Shown here piece after piece: positions 23,401 through 35,600 of a DNA stretch of 64,000 bases. The DNA is from Ectocarpus siliculosus (taxonomy: Eukaryota; Sar; Phaeophyceae; Ectocarpales; Ectocarpaceae): positions 962,336 to 1,026,335 of the forward strand of contig FN649740.1 of assembly GCA_000310025.1 (NCBI GenBank), in the 5' to 3' direction. Each line of letters begins with the position of its first letter. Position 1 is the stretch's first letter. The notes below the pieces were generated by a model that ran no database searches, was not told where the DNA came from, and was given only the letters and a program-made list of their open reading frames with translations. The translations under genes were made by a program, and so were the position numbers.

Positions 23401-23960
23401 TGTATTCGACTGCGGGTGTGTTCGTGTGTGCGGTGATGGCGGGGTCCAAATATTTTCGCTACACCAACACGCGAAACGAAATCGAGGAGCGAGGTATGCA
23501 ATGAGCGTCCGACGTACTGTAGTGGTAGAGTGAGGCCTGGCGCGAGAGACAGCAGTAGCAACGGGGTGGGGGGGTTGGAACTAGCCGGTAGGAAAAGGGG
23601 GAACCACTTCTTCTTGGAGTTTATGGACGACCATTGGCTGTGTGTGAATTGCTCGAGATACAGGTATAACCAGATTGTCCGAGCAACGAAACGACGAAAC
23701 GACGTAACTCGGAGCATGACGCCGTTCATCGAGCTGGCTCTAATGACAGCCGTACACCACATTCCGGAGCGCACATTTTCTCTCTTGTGTCGGAGCTTAG
23801 GATGCTGGTCAAGACTCACCCCCCCCTCAAGCACTCACTAAGGCATAGAAAAAGGAAGGAAGTCAAACAGGCACGTGTTGAATGCACATGTAATCGCAAA
23901 TCACACCTTGCGGCCATCGGAAGGGCAAGCCGGTGTGGCGGACTCTGTCATTGCGCTCAT
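17477..23960 (-). CDS. VOC-VOC-GyrI-like fusion protein, copy B (interrupted by gap and retrotransposon)
   Basis: Exons on the minus strand: 23,960-23,907, 23,129-23,037, 22,551-22,319, 21,788 to the gap (21,691), 18,929-18,731, 18,270-18,098 and 17,944-17,477. Six exons align fully with copy A with the same phases. The fourth is cut after 'VPKELARK' by 100 N, so the start of the second VOC domain is unseen. A 2.2-kb retrotransposon lies between exons 5 and 4. Exons 1-3, 6 and 7 differ from copy A by only about eight residues. Exon 5 differs by about 18 of 63 plus a two-residue insertion, while keeping 'KSF.DNGGEVL..VSMQFWGQ'. No stop or frameshift is seen in the readable exons, so the gene may still function if the gap hides an intact exon half; this cannot be decided here. 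Confidence 0.75.
19330..21535 (+). mobile_element. Non-LTR (LINE-like) retrotransposon, 5'-truncated, poly-C 3' end
   Basis: Contains a long intact reverse-transcriptase ORF and ends with 'ggcatgcaaaacataaaagtacg' followed by about 23 C. It has no LTRs and no visible endonuclease region; the open frame starts just before the RT domain, as in 5'-truncated LINE insertions. The exact 5' boundary is unclear, between about 19,180 and 19,340. Unit 1 has no element at the matching place (about 7,735), so insertion followed the duplication. The ORF is far longer than in the other three copies, making this the youngest here. Confidence 0.9.
19354..21504 (+). CDS. Reverse transcriptase ORF of LINE-like element (C-terminal part of the polyprotein)
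   Basis: 716 codons without interruption; the nominal first codon is GTG in a frame that is open further upstream, so this is not the true start. RT blocks appear in order: 'KLQCHKAAGADGIVNEF' near residue 43, 'NYRGITLLNTVGK' near 100, 'FFLDVKKAYDTVW' near 168-180, 'GVPQGCTLSPTLFQVF' near 228, and the catalytic F-A-D-D near 272-275. The C-terminus carries a Cys/His cluster, C-x-C-x3-C-x8-H-x4-C type ('CDCGFECEDSVHVVAEC', about 598-614), as in the C-terminal zinc-binding region of many LINE RTs. The stop TAA is at 21,502-21,504, only about eight bases before the C run, so there is almost no 3' UTR. No endonuclease is visible, so the clade is not assigned. Confidence 0.9.
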   Translation: MDAWAQKEEETSKADVGNVDLEKEFTEDEVEACVNKLQCHKAAGADGIVNEFMKFGGKGMIQLMVLLYNWVWKNEYAPSRWREGVVVNLFKKGDKTDPGNYRGITLLNTVGKVFCKLLNDRIVGVLEKKRSISEGQAGFRQKRGCVDHAFTVGRIIQGRKRAGKRTYCFFLDVKKAYDTVWRNGLWKQLSKYGIKGKMWRVLKKMTECTKSAVMLDGELSKFFDIEQGVPQGCTLSPTLFQVFINDLLEVVEAVRKGVKVGDTETSVSGMLFADDFVGMSDTPEGLQLQIDAAKKFTDKWRLSANVTKSAVMVCNEGREEPVEHRWKWGIEEIAVVDQYTYLGVEIAKDCSWNAHMSKVAEKGKARAGKLHPILANRHLDTRIKLTVLKSVIVPPLEYAGEVWEGNKKVVKELEAAQMKAAKIILGCSKRTSNAAVRAELGIQSLRSGRDVRKLTWQYRMCGMGEERLPRIVWEAKWANKKRGRQPTEWVKVVEDVWKGLDIDEDETLETEGLQGFKKKISVACADREEQNLRKESKDKEGLEVYGMLKEGIGFKDYLHGPMDAGTKLKVKFRTGDIGLRERRRRHRTVDDEDDKFKCDCGFECEDSVHVVAECPWYENEREVYMTELGKIQVTYREMFEAWNREERTVAVLGSRKRFEKAGRDIGRIDKLGKTFLSHLWQSRKERLAIGDRSCGNNAPSSRGRVVNGLTAKACKT
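21591..21690. other. Assembly gap (100 N)
   Basis: Exactly 100 N, which normally marks a gap of unknown size. It lies about 55 bp after the retrotransposon's C run and interrupts exon 4 of VOC-GyrI copy B. By comparison with unit 1, about 100 bp of exon and some adjoining intron are not visible here. Confidence 0.95.
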
Positions 23961-26640
23961 GATTTACTGCTGTCCGTTGTAGTTGACGGTAGAGGAGAGA
24001 GGGGAGTGCGAGGTTGAAAGGAAGTGAGGAGAAGAGAGGAAGGAAAATTGTGACAGAGGTGGGGGACTGTGTGGGGGAGAGTGCGCGGATGATGGCGGCA
24101 AGCTGCTCTCGAATTTGCGAGGGCCATTTGCTGGATTTGCGCGCGGTTTAGCTGGCAAATTTGTTGACAGGAAGATGCGCCGCATTTTTTGTTTCTGTCA
24201 CAGGGAGCGACATAGTCTACCCACGCCATCACGGGACTCTTTACCTCTCGTCCCTCTGTCTTGTAAAGTTGCCACTGGCGAACCGCGGGCATGGCGACTA
24301 AGGTGAGCGCCAGTTTCCATGGCTTGTGCCTACTGGAACCCACCCTGCAATTCTGGTGTAGCAGGCCCTCCTCGATTTACTGCTGTACGGCAGATCAGCT
24401 GCGGCAGATAGATCTACAGCAGTAGAAGCCAGTTTGAATTTTTTTACTTGATGAGAGCATACTCCCTAGACAGGCACGCATAATCGAGGTGACAACCTCC
24501 ACGACAATATGTATACCAGCAGAGTAATCAAGAGGTTGGCGGTTGATGGCAACACTTCCACGCAAGAGTGATATCTCTTTCTACCTCTCTGTCTCTCTGT
24601 CTCTCCTTGTGTTGGGGTTTCGACAGCCTGCCCATACGCCAATACCAGGTAACCTGGTATGCGGTAGTCAGTTGGCACGTTTTGCGCGTTGTTGCGTGAG
24701 ATCTTTTGTTCGTCTTCGTTGTTTATCTCTCCTTGCAGGGAGTACGTGGAGACAAGAATGCCTTCGAGATCGCTGCTGACTGTATATAGTCTACCTGCTG
24801 TGGTCAGACTCACTGCACCGTGGCCACCACATGGGAGCGTTTTATCTCGGCTCGGGTGTGGGTAACGCAGAGCAGGAGAGACCGTTTCATTGCCCGTTTA
24901 GATCCAGTTTTTGGGTTGGCAGCAAATCTATGTGCGAGCTTTGGATCTGTGGAATTTTCCGTCCGTAAAGACAAGTTGGATAGTCAACAAGTAAATGACT
25001 TTAGATCGTGAATTATCATCGGTAGTAGTAAAGAGGCAGAACGAGGGTCAAAAGCCACCTCCACACAGCAGCAGAGGCCGCAGTATGTACATGTACAACA
25101 CTACCCCGCACGTGCTCCCAACTGATGCGAAATCGTCATTGCTGGATAGATCACACCACATCTGCCCTGGCTCTTCACATGGTGCAGTGTCGAACAAAAA
25201 GAGAAGAGCAGTACCGATCCCCTCTGATATAAACTCCAACAACGAAGAAAATGACTGCAAAACTCGAAAAATATACTTAGACTAACCTCCGAATAAACCC
25301 TGGCAGTCACGAAAGCTTAAGCTTATTATGTCTGCGTGTTCTGAGATTTTGTTTTGATCGAAGCGTTTGTACTTGATCGATTGAGAAGGTCCAATATCAA
25401 TCCAGAGTCGAAGAATATCATGTTACTTTGGTCATCACCTCATGCGCTCTGACCACACACCTCCCTTTGAGGGGCTACACCAGATGACCGGGGGGGAAAG
25501 GGCGGGATGATACGGCCGCCCTTCATAATTTTTTTTGGGTTGCACAAATTCGAGGCAGCGTTATCGAGTCGACAACCTGACGGACACAGCTACCGTAGTA
25601 CGCATCCTCCTAGAGAAATCTGGGAACTTTGGAGAACTTTTTCCGAGGCAAGACTCTCGAAATCTTGACATTCACGAGGATTCCCGAGGCAGACACGGAT
25701 GAATATCGTTGCGAGGGCACAAGTGACAATCCACAAGCATGCCTCACGGCGCGTATATAACGCAAAATCAAACACCACTTCTACCCAGGGGACGGCGCGT
25801 GGACTGTGGACTGCACCTCCCCCCTCCTAGAATAATCTGTACTGCTTCTGTTCCACACAACTCTTGAGATCACATCGCCCGCGAAGGCCACCCAAGTACG
25901 GTAAAAACGACACACGCACGTCACACGTATAGACCCAAACACAGCGGTAGGAGGGGTCAGGTTCCCCCCTTTCCTACCTTGCATACGTACCTCTGCTCTC
26001 AGCATAACTCTCAATCAAACACATATTCTATTTTTCTTTATTTGCGACTTTCTCTTCGTCATGTGCACGCTTTTTCGCGTCATGAGTCTCTCGGGGCATA
26101 TAGCCTCTGTCACACACGAGAACGACACCCCTTCCCCATCGCTTCCTCCTACTGTATTGGTCTTCATGCACACTTGCACAGACATTTGTTTCCAACGCTC
26201 AAAATCTCAATCATCCTATACTCAACGCATGTGTATGTACAACGCGAACGCTCGAAGGACGAAATGGTGCAGTCGGACAGCACAGAAGAGGTGTCATGAT
26301 GGCACAAACAGACTCAGTCGGACTCGAAGAACTAGCTTCGAAACTTCATATCGGCGTTGTATCGCTAGTTCAGAAGTCACATCACCGGAAGAGCCAAGAC
26401 GCACCCACACACCCAAGCAGTAGCAATGTCAAATCGACTAATACCTCAACAGGAGAGGACAAAAACTTGGGGGAACGCTGATGACAACTCCCGATGGGCA
26501 TCACTCGGACGGAACACACAACAAGGCGTGCAGTGTTGAGCGAACCAAAAGAACATCTTCGCCGGTGTGTTGGAATGCGGTGGGATGAAGGACGGACGAA
26601 CAAAAAAATGACAGAGCGGTCGTCCTCCCCCTCCTTTCTC
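23961..26640. other. Intergenic region between VOC-GyrI copy B and the RIF1-like gene
   Basis: Counterpart of 10,073-12,789. It lies upstream of VOC-GyrI copy B and downstream of the RIF1-like stop codon, so it should hold a promoter at its left end and a 3' UTR at its right end. A TC-rich microsatellite lies near 24,575-24,610. No exon was recognised. Confidence 0.55.
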
Positions 26641-29600
26641 TCAGCTCTCCACCGCTTTCTGCAACAGCGCGCCGACTTCTTCGAGCTGCTCCGGACTCAT
26701 TGCTGACCTGGCCGCCTCCACCCTCCTCGCCAGGCTCCGAACGTCTTGCAGCAACGCGTCCACAGCAACACCACCACCCCGGCCCCGTTGTTGACCGCTC
26801 GGAGGTGCCTGCGCTGACGACATCATCTCCGACATCTCCGATTCGACCTCGACGTGGCGGTGTCGTCCCCCCCCACCGCTAGGCATAGCCTTGGCAATCG
26901 CCGCCATCGTGGCAACCTCCTTCTCGGCTGCTGCTGCTGCAGCCGCCGCGGTGTTGACTTTGCTCGAAGAGCAACTAGCGGCGGCCCCGCCGCCCATGAC
27001 CGTATCATCTCCTCCCTGGTCATGCCCGAAACCATCAGCATCGTCGCGACCGCCAGAAGCTCCGCCGACGCTCGCAGAGGTCATGATCCGTGGACGAACC
27101 CGTCGATCGGAGGCGCTGCTGCTGCTACCGGGTGGGGACACCCCCGCATCCGGTGCCGCTGTTCCCGAGGGAGGCGAGGTCTTGCTGGGGTCCACGGTTT
27201 CAGAACCCGTATCCTCCATGCTGCGCTTGCTCGGAGACGCAGCGCTGCCCGGGGATGTGGTTTCGGTCGTAGCCGGTGACGTCGACGTTGAAGGTGCTTG
27301 GGGTGCGGTGGTGGCGGTCACCCCGCTTCTCGGCGGCGGCGGCGGTAGCACTTCCTCTAGCGGAAGATCTGGCCCTGTTTTTTGGGGTACAGGCACAGGG
27401 GGGGGGGGAGGAGAGCGGGAAAATGGGGGGATGACCCAGCGGGCACTCTCGCGCTCTCGCCTCTTAAAAGTCCATCTTGCTGATGCTGAAACGATCGATG
27501 CTACTCCAAGATTCCATCATAATACACTCCTTTCACAGCTCATAACCTGTCTGTGTGCCCCCCGCGCTGCTCAATAACGCTTCCAAAAAACGAAAAAGAG
27601 GTCAGTGGAAAAGCCTCCGATACACTGACAACATGTTTTCGTTTGCGCCCGCAGGCTTTGGAATACTCTCAACGAATTGCTGATCAGAGCGCACACGCTT
27701 GACAAGGAGTATCGACCTTTATGAATTGGTGGACAGCAGTAGTGTTGGGGTTTTCTGTCTCTACCCGTCCACCACAACAGCGGCTAGTTACTTTGTGTCG
27801 TGCTCCCGACGTCATCCGTTCTTGCCATGTCGCCGTTTTTTCCCCACGAACCTCTGCCAAACCAATGGGGGAGACTCCTGTCTCTCCCGTCCAAATCACT
27901 AATTCGCAGAATACCAAGAGAGAGAGGCGACTTGGCAACACAGAAGTTTGGCCAGACATCGCTCTGACAACCGCATGAGTCGCACAGAATACCGGACGAC
28001 TCTTGTGGAGACCGACTGCGCCAGCCCTGTTGCTGCTACTGTAGCCTCGTCGGCTGGAGATAGGTACGGTATACGAATTTCCAGCATCTTACGTTTATGG
28101 AAGCATGAACAGGTGTGCGGGGGGCACACGGGCGAATTCACCACCAATCAGTGTATTTGAACCCTTGTTCACACACACACAGAGATCACCCACGCACGTG
28201 CAAAAGAAAAGCGGGGCGAGTCGAAAACGGCACCTGAGTCGGGGTTGGTGTCAGGCAGCTGAGAGCCGTCCTCCCAGGGGGCGATCGACTGAGAGCCGTC
28301 GAGCGAGGTGTGCGTCGTGACGGCGGCCCTCCTCTTCGGGGTACCCCTGTTGCCGCCGCTCCCCCGACCGTTCCCGACAACACGGATAAACTTTCCCGAA
28401 AAGCCACCACCTGCTGTCGTGAGGCATCAAGAAAAGTTGAAAAGACCAAAAAAAGCAGATGCACGTACATGTGTGTGTTGCGTGCTCATTTTCCTTCGTT
28501 TGGGGTAGCTCGTATGGCAAGATTCACGCCGGCATGCAAGCCGTTCGAAGCAGCGACGGCGACAGCGTAGTCAAGTTCGGTAGGTTCTCCCTCTACGCTC
28601 GCCCAGGTGCACAAGAGGAACACACGGGTAGATAGAAACCGTCTTCCGAAACAAGGGGGCCAAAATAATATAGCTGAAGACTTCACAAGGGTTACATAAA
28701 ATCGCAGGCCTGACCTCACTGGGACAAGCTTTCCTCCGCCAACCGCTAACATGGCTTTGCCGCAACATCCTCACTCAACACACCCCAGCCCTGACCTCAC
28801 GACCCGACCCGATGGCAACCCTCTTCTCACAGCCTTCAACTCTAACCGTGATGTCGAGGCCGCACGAGAACCTCCAGCCAACAACTCTGTAGGCTAGACC
28901 TGACCCCGACAGTGCTCGCCAGATGGGAGCCCTAGCGAAAACCAAGACTACTACCGTAGTTACCCCGACTATGCATAAGTAACCGCGCACCGTCAGGAGA
29001 TGTCGGAGATGGCGATCTCTTCTTGGGGGTGGCCACAGGGTGGCTTTGGCTTGGCGAGGGGCTGACACGTGACCGAAAACGGCGGACAAGCAGTCGCGCG
29101 GAAGGGCACCGCACAGGATGAGGTCAAAAAGTGGACTCGACAACGCACATGGTGTGCGATGTGTAGACAGTTAAACAACTGCAGCGAAGGCAAAGTTTTC
29201 GGGACAACGCACACTCAGTACTGTTCGTCGCAACACGGGCAAAAAACAGGCCAGCTGCCCGACTCTCCGTTCTCCCGACACGCAGCAGACTATTAATAAT
29301 GGTTCGGCACAACAGCTACCTTCACTCGACCATGGTTTGACAAACTGAAACATCTTTTGCTGCGTCCCGTGCACCGGGGGTCCGTCTTTCATCGGGTCTT
29401 GATTCACACACCACACGGGTTGGCACCGACAAAGTAAGAGACCCAGTGACCCCAAAAAAACGCTTCGAGCTCTTGGGGAACGAACTCGGGACTGCTGTGG
29501 TATTCTCATCGCACGTCTCCGACTGCTGCGCCATCCTCACCTCCTAGAGGCTTGCTTCATGAAGGACCGCCGGCCCCCCTTTGCTGGGAGAGCTCCCGCC

Positions 29601-32600
29601 ACGCCGCCGTTCCAAGCACAACCAGACGAAGCGCGGCCTCGCGCCCCCCCACCCCCCGCCGCCGCCGCCCGCAAATCTCCCACGGCTGCCGACTCCGGCT
29701 GCGAATAATCTCGTGCTTCACTGCCGCCCCGCGCGGACTCCTCCACCGCGATGCCTCCCCCTTCGGCTCCTTTGTTACCTTCCGACAAGCCCGAACCCCG
29801 GAGCCCCTGGGCCGTTGTTGCTGTTGGTGGTGCTGCTACGGTGTCGAGCACTGGGAGAGTGATGCCGCGGGGCATTTCGACCTCTGCTCGCTGGGATAGG
29901 TCCGATAGGCGCCGGAGCAAGGACGGGCTGAACGCGGCTTTCCATGCCGGCGCAGGCGGCTGTTTCAGGTTGATCTTTCCGAAGGTAGCGTTCCACACGT
30001 CCAGGAGAGATGACTGCAAGCTGTCTGCGTCGCAGCTGCTCCGCGCGGGAAAGGGTTCGGGGTGGTGGAGTCAAAAAGAGAGGAGAAACGGGGGCGAGAT
30101 TCGAGAGATAAAACCCCAACAATAGTTTGGGCTCTCTCCCACCGCACAGCAGCACAAGGATGAAACCACGTTGAGATGTTTGTGCTGGCATTTAGACAAT
30201 ACGATTTCCGTGCTGGTACAAAACCACACGCTTTGCCATTTAATGAGCACGCTTGGCGTGTCCGCTTGTGCTGACGACAAGGGGGCAGCGAGCGTATAGA
30301 TGCGCCGCTCGCAAAAAACGCCACCAGGACAATCAAGGAAAACCATGAAATGCTTGACTTGTTGACTGCACTCGAAGCACGACAAAATCGAACATCTTTT
30401 CCGAGACTTACGTACAGGGCAACAGAGTTAAACAACATATTGAGAGCGCGTGTGGGTAAGGAGACCCACACCTTGAACTAGACACGTCCAGCACTGCCTC
30501 TAGCAAGGGGCTCAGGGCGGTCAGCAGTCCCGGCGACGCCGCCACCTTCCTGCTGGCCGACAGCGCGCACGCCACCAGGCCTCGAATCTCGGGGCGCACC
30601 GCAGGGTCCGCAGCCACGACCTCGATCCCCACGGCGGTGGAAGAGGAAGGAGCAGCTTGGATCAGGCTTCCGGGAGAAGGCTCCGGGCCTGCATCAGCAG
30701 CTGCAGCAGCACCACCAGCGGTGGCATACGAGGTTCTGACCGCAACGGCCAAGAGCCGACACACCGGCGCGAGCGAATCCCTGTCTAGAGGGAAGCCGGC
30801 CGTCCCCGACGATGATGATCGGTTCGGCCCCCCTCCCGCGGAGTCAGCCGCCGCCGCCACCGCCACCGTCAAGCACGAGCGCACGGCGCCGAGGCATTGA
30901 CAAACCTCAGCGGGGATGGTTGCCCCTTCCTCTCCTGCTGCTACCCCTGCCACCGCCGCCGCCGCTGCTGCCGATGACCGCTGGGTTGTTGACGGCGATG
31001 CCGGCGGTGACCGGGTAGTAGTGGCGGGGGCGGCGGCCGCTGCTGTGAGGGTCCAGGCGAGCGTAGCGGACCCGGCCTTCCACGCCCGGCCCTTCGCCTT
31101 CGCGTCGGCTTCCGCGGGAGCGGCCGTCAAGAGCGCCAGCGCCGCCGCCGCCAGCACGGGGAGGGCAACGAAAGGCGGCGGGGGGGCAAGCGTGTCACCG
31201 CCGCCGTTTTGCTTCTTGCCTTCTGGGTGGTCGGTGTTGCTGCACTTGTCGTAGCGCGTTGCCGCGGCCCCGGCTGTCTTGTCTCCTTGCGTCGAGGAAG
31301 CAAAGTCGCCCGGTTCCCGCTGACCCGTTCGCGGCTGCTGCTGCTGCTGCTGCGACGGAGGCTGTGTCTGGCTGAAATCGAGCCCCCAAACCGCCGGAGG
31401 CGGCGCCGCGGAAGAACCCTCCTCCCCCGCTCCCCCCTTGCCTCCACCCAACGGCCCCCCCGACACGACGAAAGCACAGTTTCCGCAATCTTTTGCGAGT
31501 GCCTTGACCAGTTTCGAGAATCCCTTCGGCTGGGCGGGCGAGTTTCTCCTCGCCTCGAAAAGCCCAAGCCAGAGCCTCGCCGTCTCCGCGCCAAAAACCG
31601 ACTCCACGGCCGCCGATCTCTTGCCGCCCTGCGACCAGCCGCGTGAATCCTCCCCTCGGAGGTTGCCGTCGTGTTCTGCTACCCCCACCGCCTCGCGAGC
31701 CTCGTTCTGGACGCCGGTGCTAACCACGGTCCTGTTTCCCGGATCGCATGCCTGTCCTGCCGCGCCTTCCGACTCCTTCGATTGGCTCCGCGTGTTCCTC
31801 TCCGGCGGGCGGGAAAACAAGGAGCAGGCCGCGTGGAGCAAGAACCTCAACGTGTTGGCGGTAGCGGTTCGCAGGTTCTCGCTCGGCTGCCGCTGCTGCT
31901 GCTTCTGCTGCACGTCCGCGCCTGATACCGATATGCCGACGGTTCTTGCGTGTGGAGCGACCGGGCCGCCTCTGTAACGGTCCCCCCCCAGCGTCACGCC
32001 CTGCGCGCCACCATCGAAACCCGCGCCCGCGGCACCAACATACGAGTCGGTAGACAACGGCAGGCAACGATTCCACTCCGCTAGGTTCCGAGCAGCCTCG
32101 GCACGCCACACGCGGCCTGCCACCACCAACGCTAAATCCTCTTCCTCCTGCGTTCTCCCCTTCGCCGAGCGCACGCCTGTCAGCAGGGACGCGAGAAGCT
32201 GTGCAGGCCAGCCGCCCGGCGACAACGAGAGCGCTCCGCCCAAGAACGATTGCGATAGAAACACGGGCGAGAATTGGCAAGCGCTTCCGCCGCCACCGCG
32301 GGTGCCGTCGGTAGCAACGCCTGGTTCATGCCGGGGGTTTCCCTTGTGGCAAGCCTCTCGCACAACACGCGACTCGCCGCCGCTTCCACCACCGCCGCTG
32401 CCGTCTAGGCATCGGTATTCCAAGCCGCACCTCCCCCGCAGCACCCCGGTAAGGAGCACCAACCACAGGGGCGTCTCACTCTTGAGCCACTTCCTCGAGA
32501 TGGACTGACGGATGACGCCCCCCGCCGGCAAACACTCGGCGCAAGCCGGACAATCACCGGCACACGACCAGCCATCAAAGACAGAAGACGAGTCCACGGG

Positions 32601-35600
32601 CGCGTCGAGCCAAGCCCGTTCGGGCAGCTTCGCGTCGGCATCATCTGCTCCCGCTTCCGTCTCAGCGTTCTGAACGTCCAGCCGTCTCGACAGTCCCCGG
32701 ATCAGAGCAGCAAGGAGTGCCACCTTCCACCTGGCCAAGCGGTCGGTAGTCGGAGATGAAGCGGGGTTCGCAGCAGCCTTTCCCCTCCCCTCCGCTGTGC
32801 TGCCGCCCGGGACGGCCTTTTCGGTGACCGTCGTGACCTTGGCACCAGTCCCTGTCGAAGGCCTTGCTCTCACCCCAAGCAACCACTCCAAGAGCACCTG
32901 CAAGGGCCGGCCGGCCTCCGAAGCCTCGTTTTCTTTGGGAGGAGCCGCCGACGAGCTACTGGGGCCGCTGCCCTCCTTCCGGCAGTCTCTAGCGGCGGCG
33001 GCGGTATTTCCATGCCCCTTCCCGCTACCATCTTGGTTGTCTGAAGCAGACTCGCCAGCATCAGCAGGACCAGACTTTCCTTTCCCGGTCCCTTGCACAT
33101 CCAAGCCAGCAGCAGCAGCCTGTTCCATCGCCCAGAAGGCCAAGCCGCACCACGCGTTAGCGATCAGGCCGGACGTCGGCAAGACCTCCAGCCGAACGTC
33201 GGCACAGCAGTTTTCCTCTTCCGCCCCCCTGCTCGAGGAGGAGGACGGCGGCAGCAGCAGCGGAGCCGCGGCGTCTACCGCGGAAGCCGCGTCCTCGGGG
33301 ATCGGGGAGGGAAACGCCTCCATGAGGGTTTCCAGGATTGAGAGGAGCAGGGGAAGTTCTTCGCCAAGGTTGAGGCCGGCATCTCTAAGCAAGGGGTGCG
33401 GTTCTGTTCCGGTAGCCCGACGGCGACGGCAACATTAGTGCAACAACAGAAGGGAGGGGAGGTCATGACGACACGGCCAAATGGTACCCACGCTCGATGC
33501 GCCGGTGCATGGTGACTGCGGCTCTCTGTCACGTATTGCTTTGATTCTTGAGGAAATGTTGTGGATCGACACGGCCGTCGGGGTGGCGAGAGAAGCATGG
33601 CACAGCGAAACGTGCATGAAGCTGTTGTGTATTTCTAGAATTTGGGAACGGGGCGCCTCGGTAAGGGAAATGTCCGCCTATACAGCAGTACCTGATAAGT
33701 AGTACCGGAGCGTGTCCTTTCGATGGCAAGAGACTGAGACATTTTCCAAGTTTCTTTTCCAGAATACAACCAACGGTCAGTGCGGAATGACGCAGCGCTG
33801 GGCATCAACGAGTAACGTGGAACGCCTGATATAGATAGGCGACAACGATGTCGACAACAACAACAACAGCAACAACAACAACAACAACAAGAGGACAAAA
33901 AGAAGAAGAGCCACCCAACAAACAACGCCCCAAACCGCAAGCGGTCGGCGTTTGGTACACAATCCTCTGCCAGGCGCTCACCCGCTGGCGGTAGGCAAAA
34001 GCAAGGCAAAAGAGCCGCCAGAATTCGAGCGGAGTGGTGCCAAGCAATCTCGCCGCTGCTCCCCCCTGCAAACCGCAACGCCACAAGAGATACACACGAA
34101 AAAGACACTGGTGACCACAGACGAAAACGCGGGGATTTCCGCAAGATTTGATGAATACACCGGGTGCTCTGGCCATGTACCAATCGGGAGTCAGTAACAA
34201 CGCGACCATCTAGCAGTTTCGTCACGAAATAGCGCGTTCAAGCACACAACCAGGCAAATTATTGGACGCGTCTGCGCTGACCTGTCCACAAAGCACCATG
34301 GTCGGCACGTCGTCGACAAGCGGATGCATGCGCCGCCGAACATTTTCAGTCACGTAACCTATCGCATTCTTTCGGTTCGACCTTCTCCTCGCGGTGGGAA
34401 TGCGATAGTACACTTTTCGAGGTGGCCCATCCATCAAGACTCAAGCATGCAACAACCTCTTGCTTCTCTCCTACGGCGCCACCCCCCCCCTGGTCGTCTC
34501 TCGAATGGGCGAAAAAAAAGACACTTGAGGGGTGTGGATTGTTCCGATGGCAAGTTCATGCGGTGCCAGCGACAGTCGAGGACGCGTGCTCACCCGCAAC
34601 ATCCCGCAACACCTCGCCCAAGCCCTTGCTCTTCTTGTCTCCTTTCCAAGTGGTGGTCCACAGGGGCTTCAGCGAGGTCGATGGAAACGAGGCCACCACT
34701 CTCATGAGCGAAGACATGGCCACTTCCCTGACAACACCCCTGCCACATTCATTGCGTGCCATCGTAGGTGCTGCTGCCGTCATGCCCTTGCCCAAAGATC
34801 AGATACGATACTTTTGACATTACGGGTTTTATTGCTACTACGCCATCGGAAGATATGGCCATCATGCCATCAAAGAGACTGCCATTACGTCAAAATATAT
34901 TGCCATCACGTTGTCAAAGATAAGAAGTGGCGTGCGAGGAACGTCTTATGGGGTGAATTCAGAACTGGCAGGTATTCCCTCCAAAAGCACCAACAAATTA
35001 TTCCCCAGGCCGTAACGGTACCCCCCCCCCCTGCCCCAAACGGTCGGGAAGAGACGCAAGGAAGCTGACATGGCAGTATCGCATGGGCGGGATGGGAGAG
35101 GAGAGGTTGCCGAGAATAGTATGGGAGGCGAAGTGGGCAAAAAAAGAGGGGTAGACAACCCACGGAATGGGTCAAGGTTCTAGAGGACGTATGGAAGGGG
35201 TTCGAAATCGACGAAGATGAAACTCTGGAAACGGAGGGTCTACAAACGGAGGGTCTAAAGGGGTTCAAGGAGAAGATATCTGTTGCTTGTGCCGAGAGAG
35301 AAGAACAGAATCTAAGGAAAGAAACCGAGGATAAGGAGGGTCTAGCAGTGTACGGAATGTTGAAAGAAGGAATAGGGTTCAAGGAGTACCTACATGGACA
35401 AAGCTTAAGGTCAAATTCAGGACCAGGGACATAGGCCTTCGAGAACGTCGACGAAGACATAGGACGGTAGACGACGAAGACGACAAGTTCAAATGTGATT
35501 GCAGTTTCGAGTGCGAAGACCGTGTTCATGTAGTCGCGGAATGTCAGTTGTACGAAAAGGAGAGGGAATTGTACATGACTGAGCTGGGAAAAATACAAGG

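Larger units (their letters stand above)
13102..26954. repeat. Tandem segmental duplication, unit 2 (13.9 kb)
   Basis: Second unit of the direct duplication. It starts inside a PUB exon at 13,102 and runs to 26,954, where the last RIF1-like exon continues uninterrupted. The junction reads 'gcggtgt' (RIF1 side, same as 26,948-26,954) followed at once by 'cgccggcaggg' (PUB side, same as 577), with at most a base of microhomology. The unit is longer than unit 1 mainly because of a 2.2-kb retrotransposon insertion near 19.3-21.5 kb, which unit 1 lacks at the matching place. Confidence 0.95.

Noticed and set aside
26891-27577. A 228-codon plus-strand open frame
   Set aside because: It is antisense to the last RIF1-like exon. 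Its length follows from the GC-rich, low-complexity sequence of that exon, and the minus-strand frame has phase-matched splice sites.
30812-31977. Several long plus-strand frames with poly-Leu, poly-Pro or poly-Ala
   Set aside because: All lie opposite the giant RIF1-like exon and reflect its CAG/GCN-rich composition.
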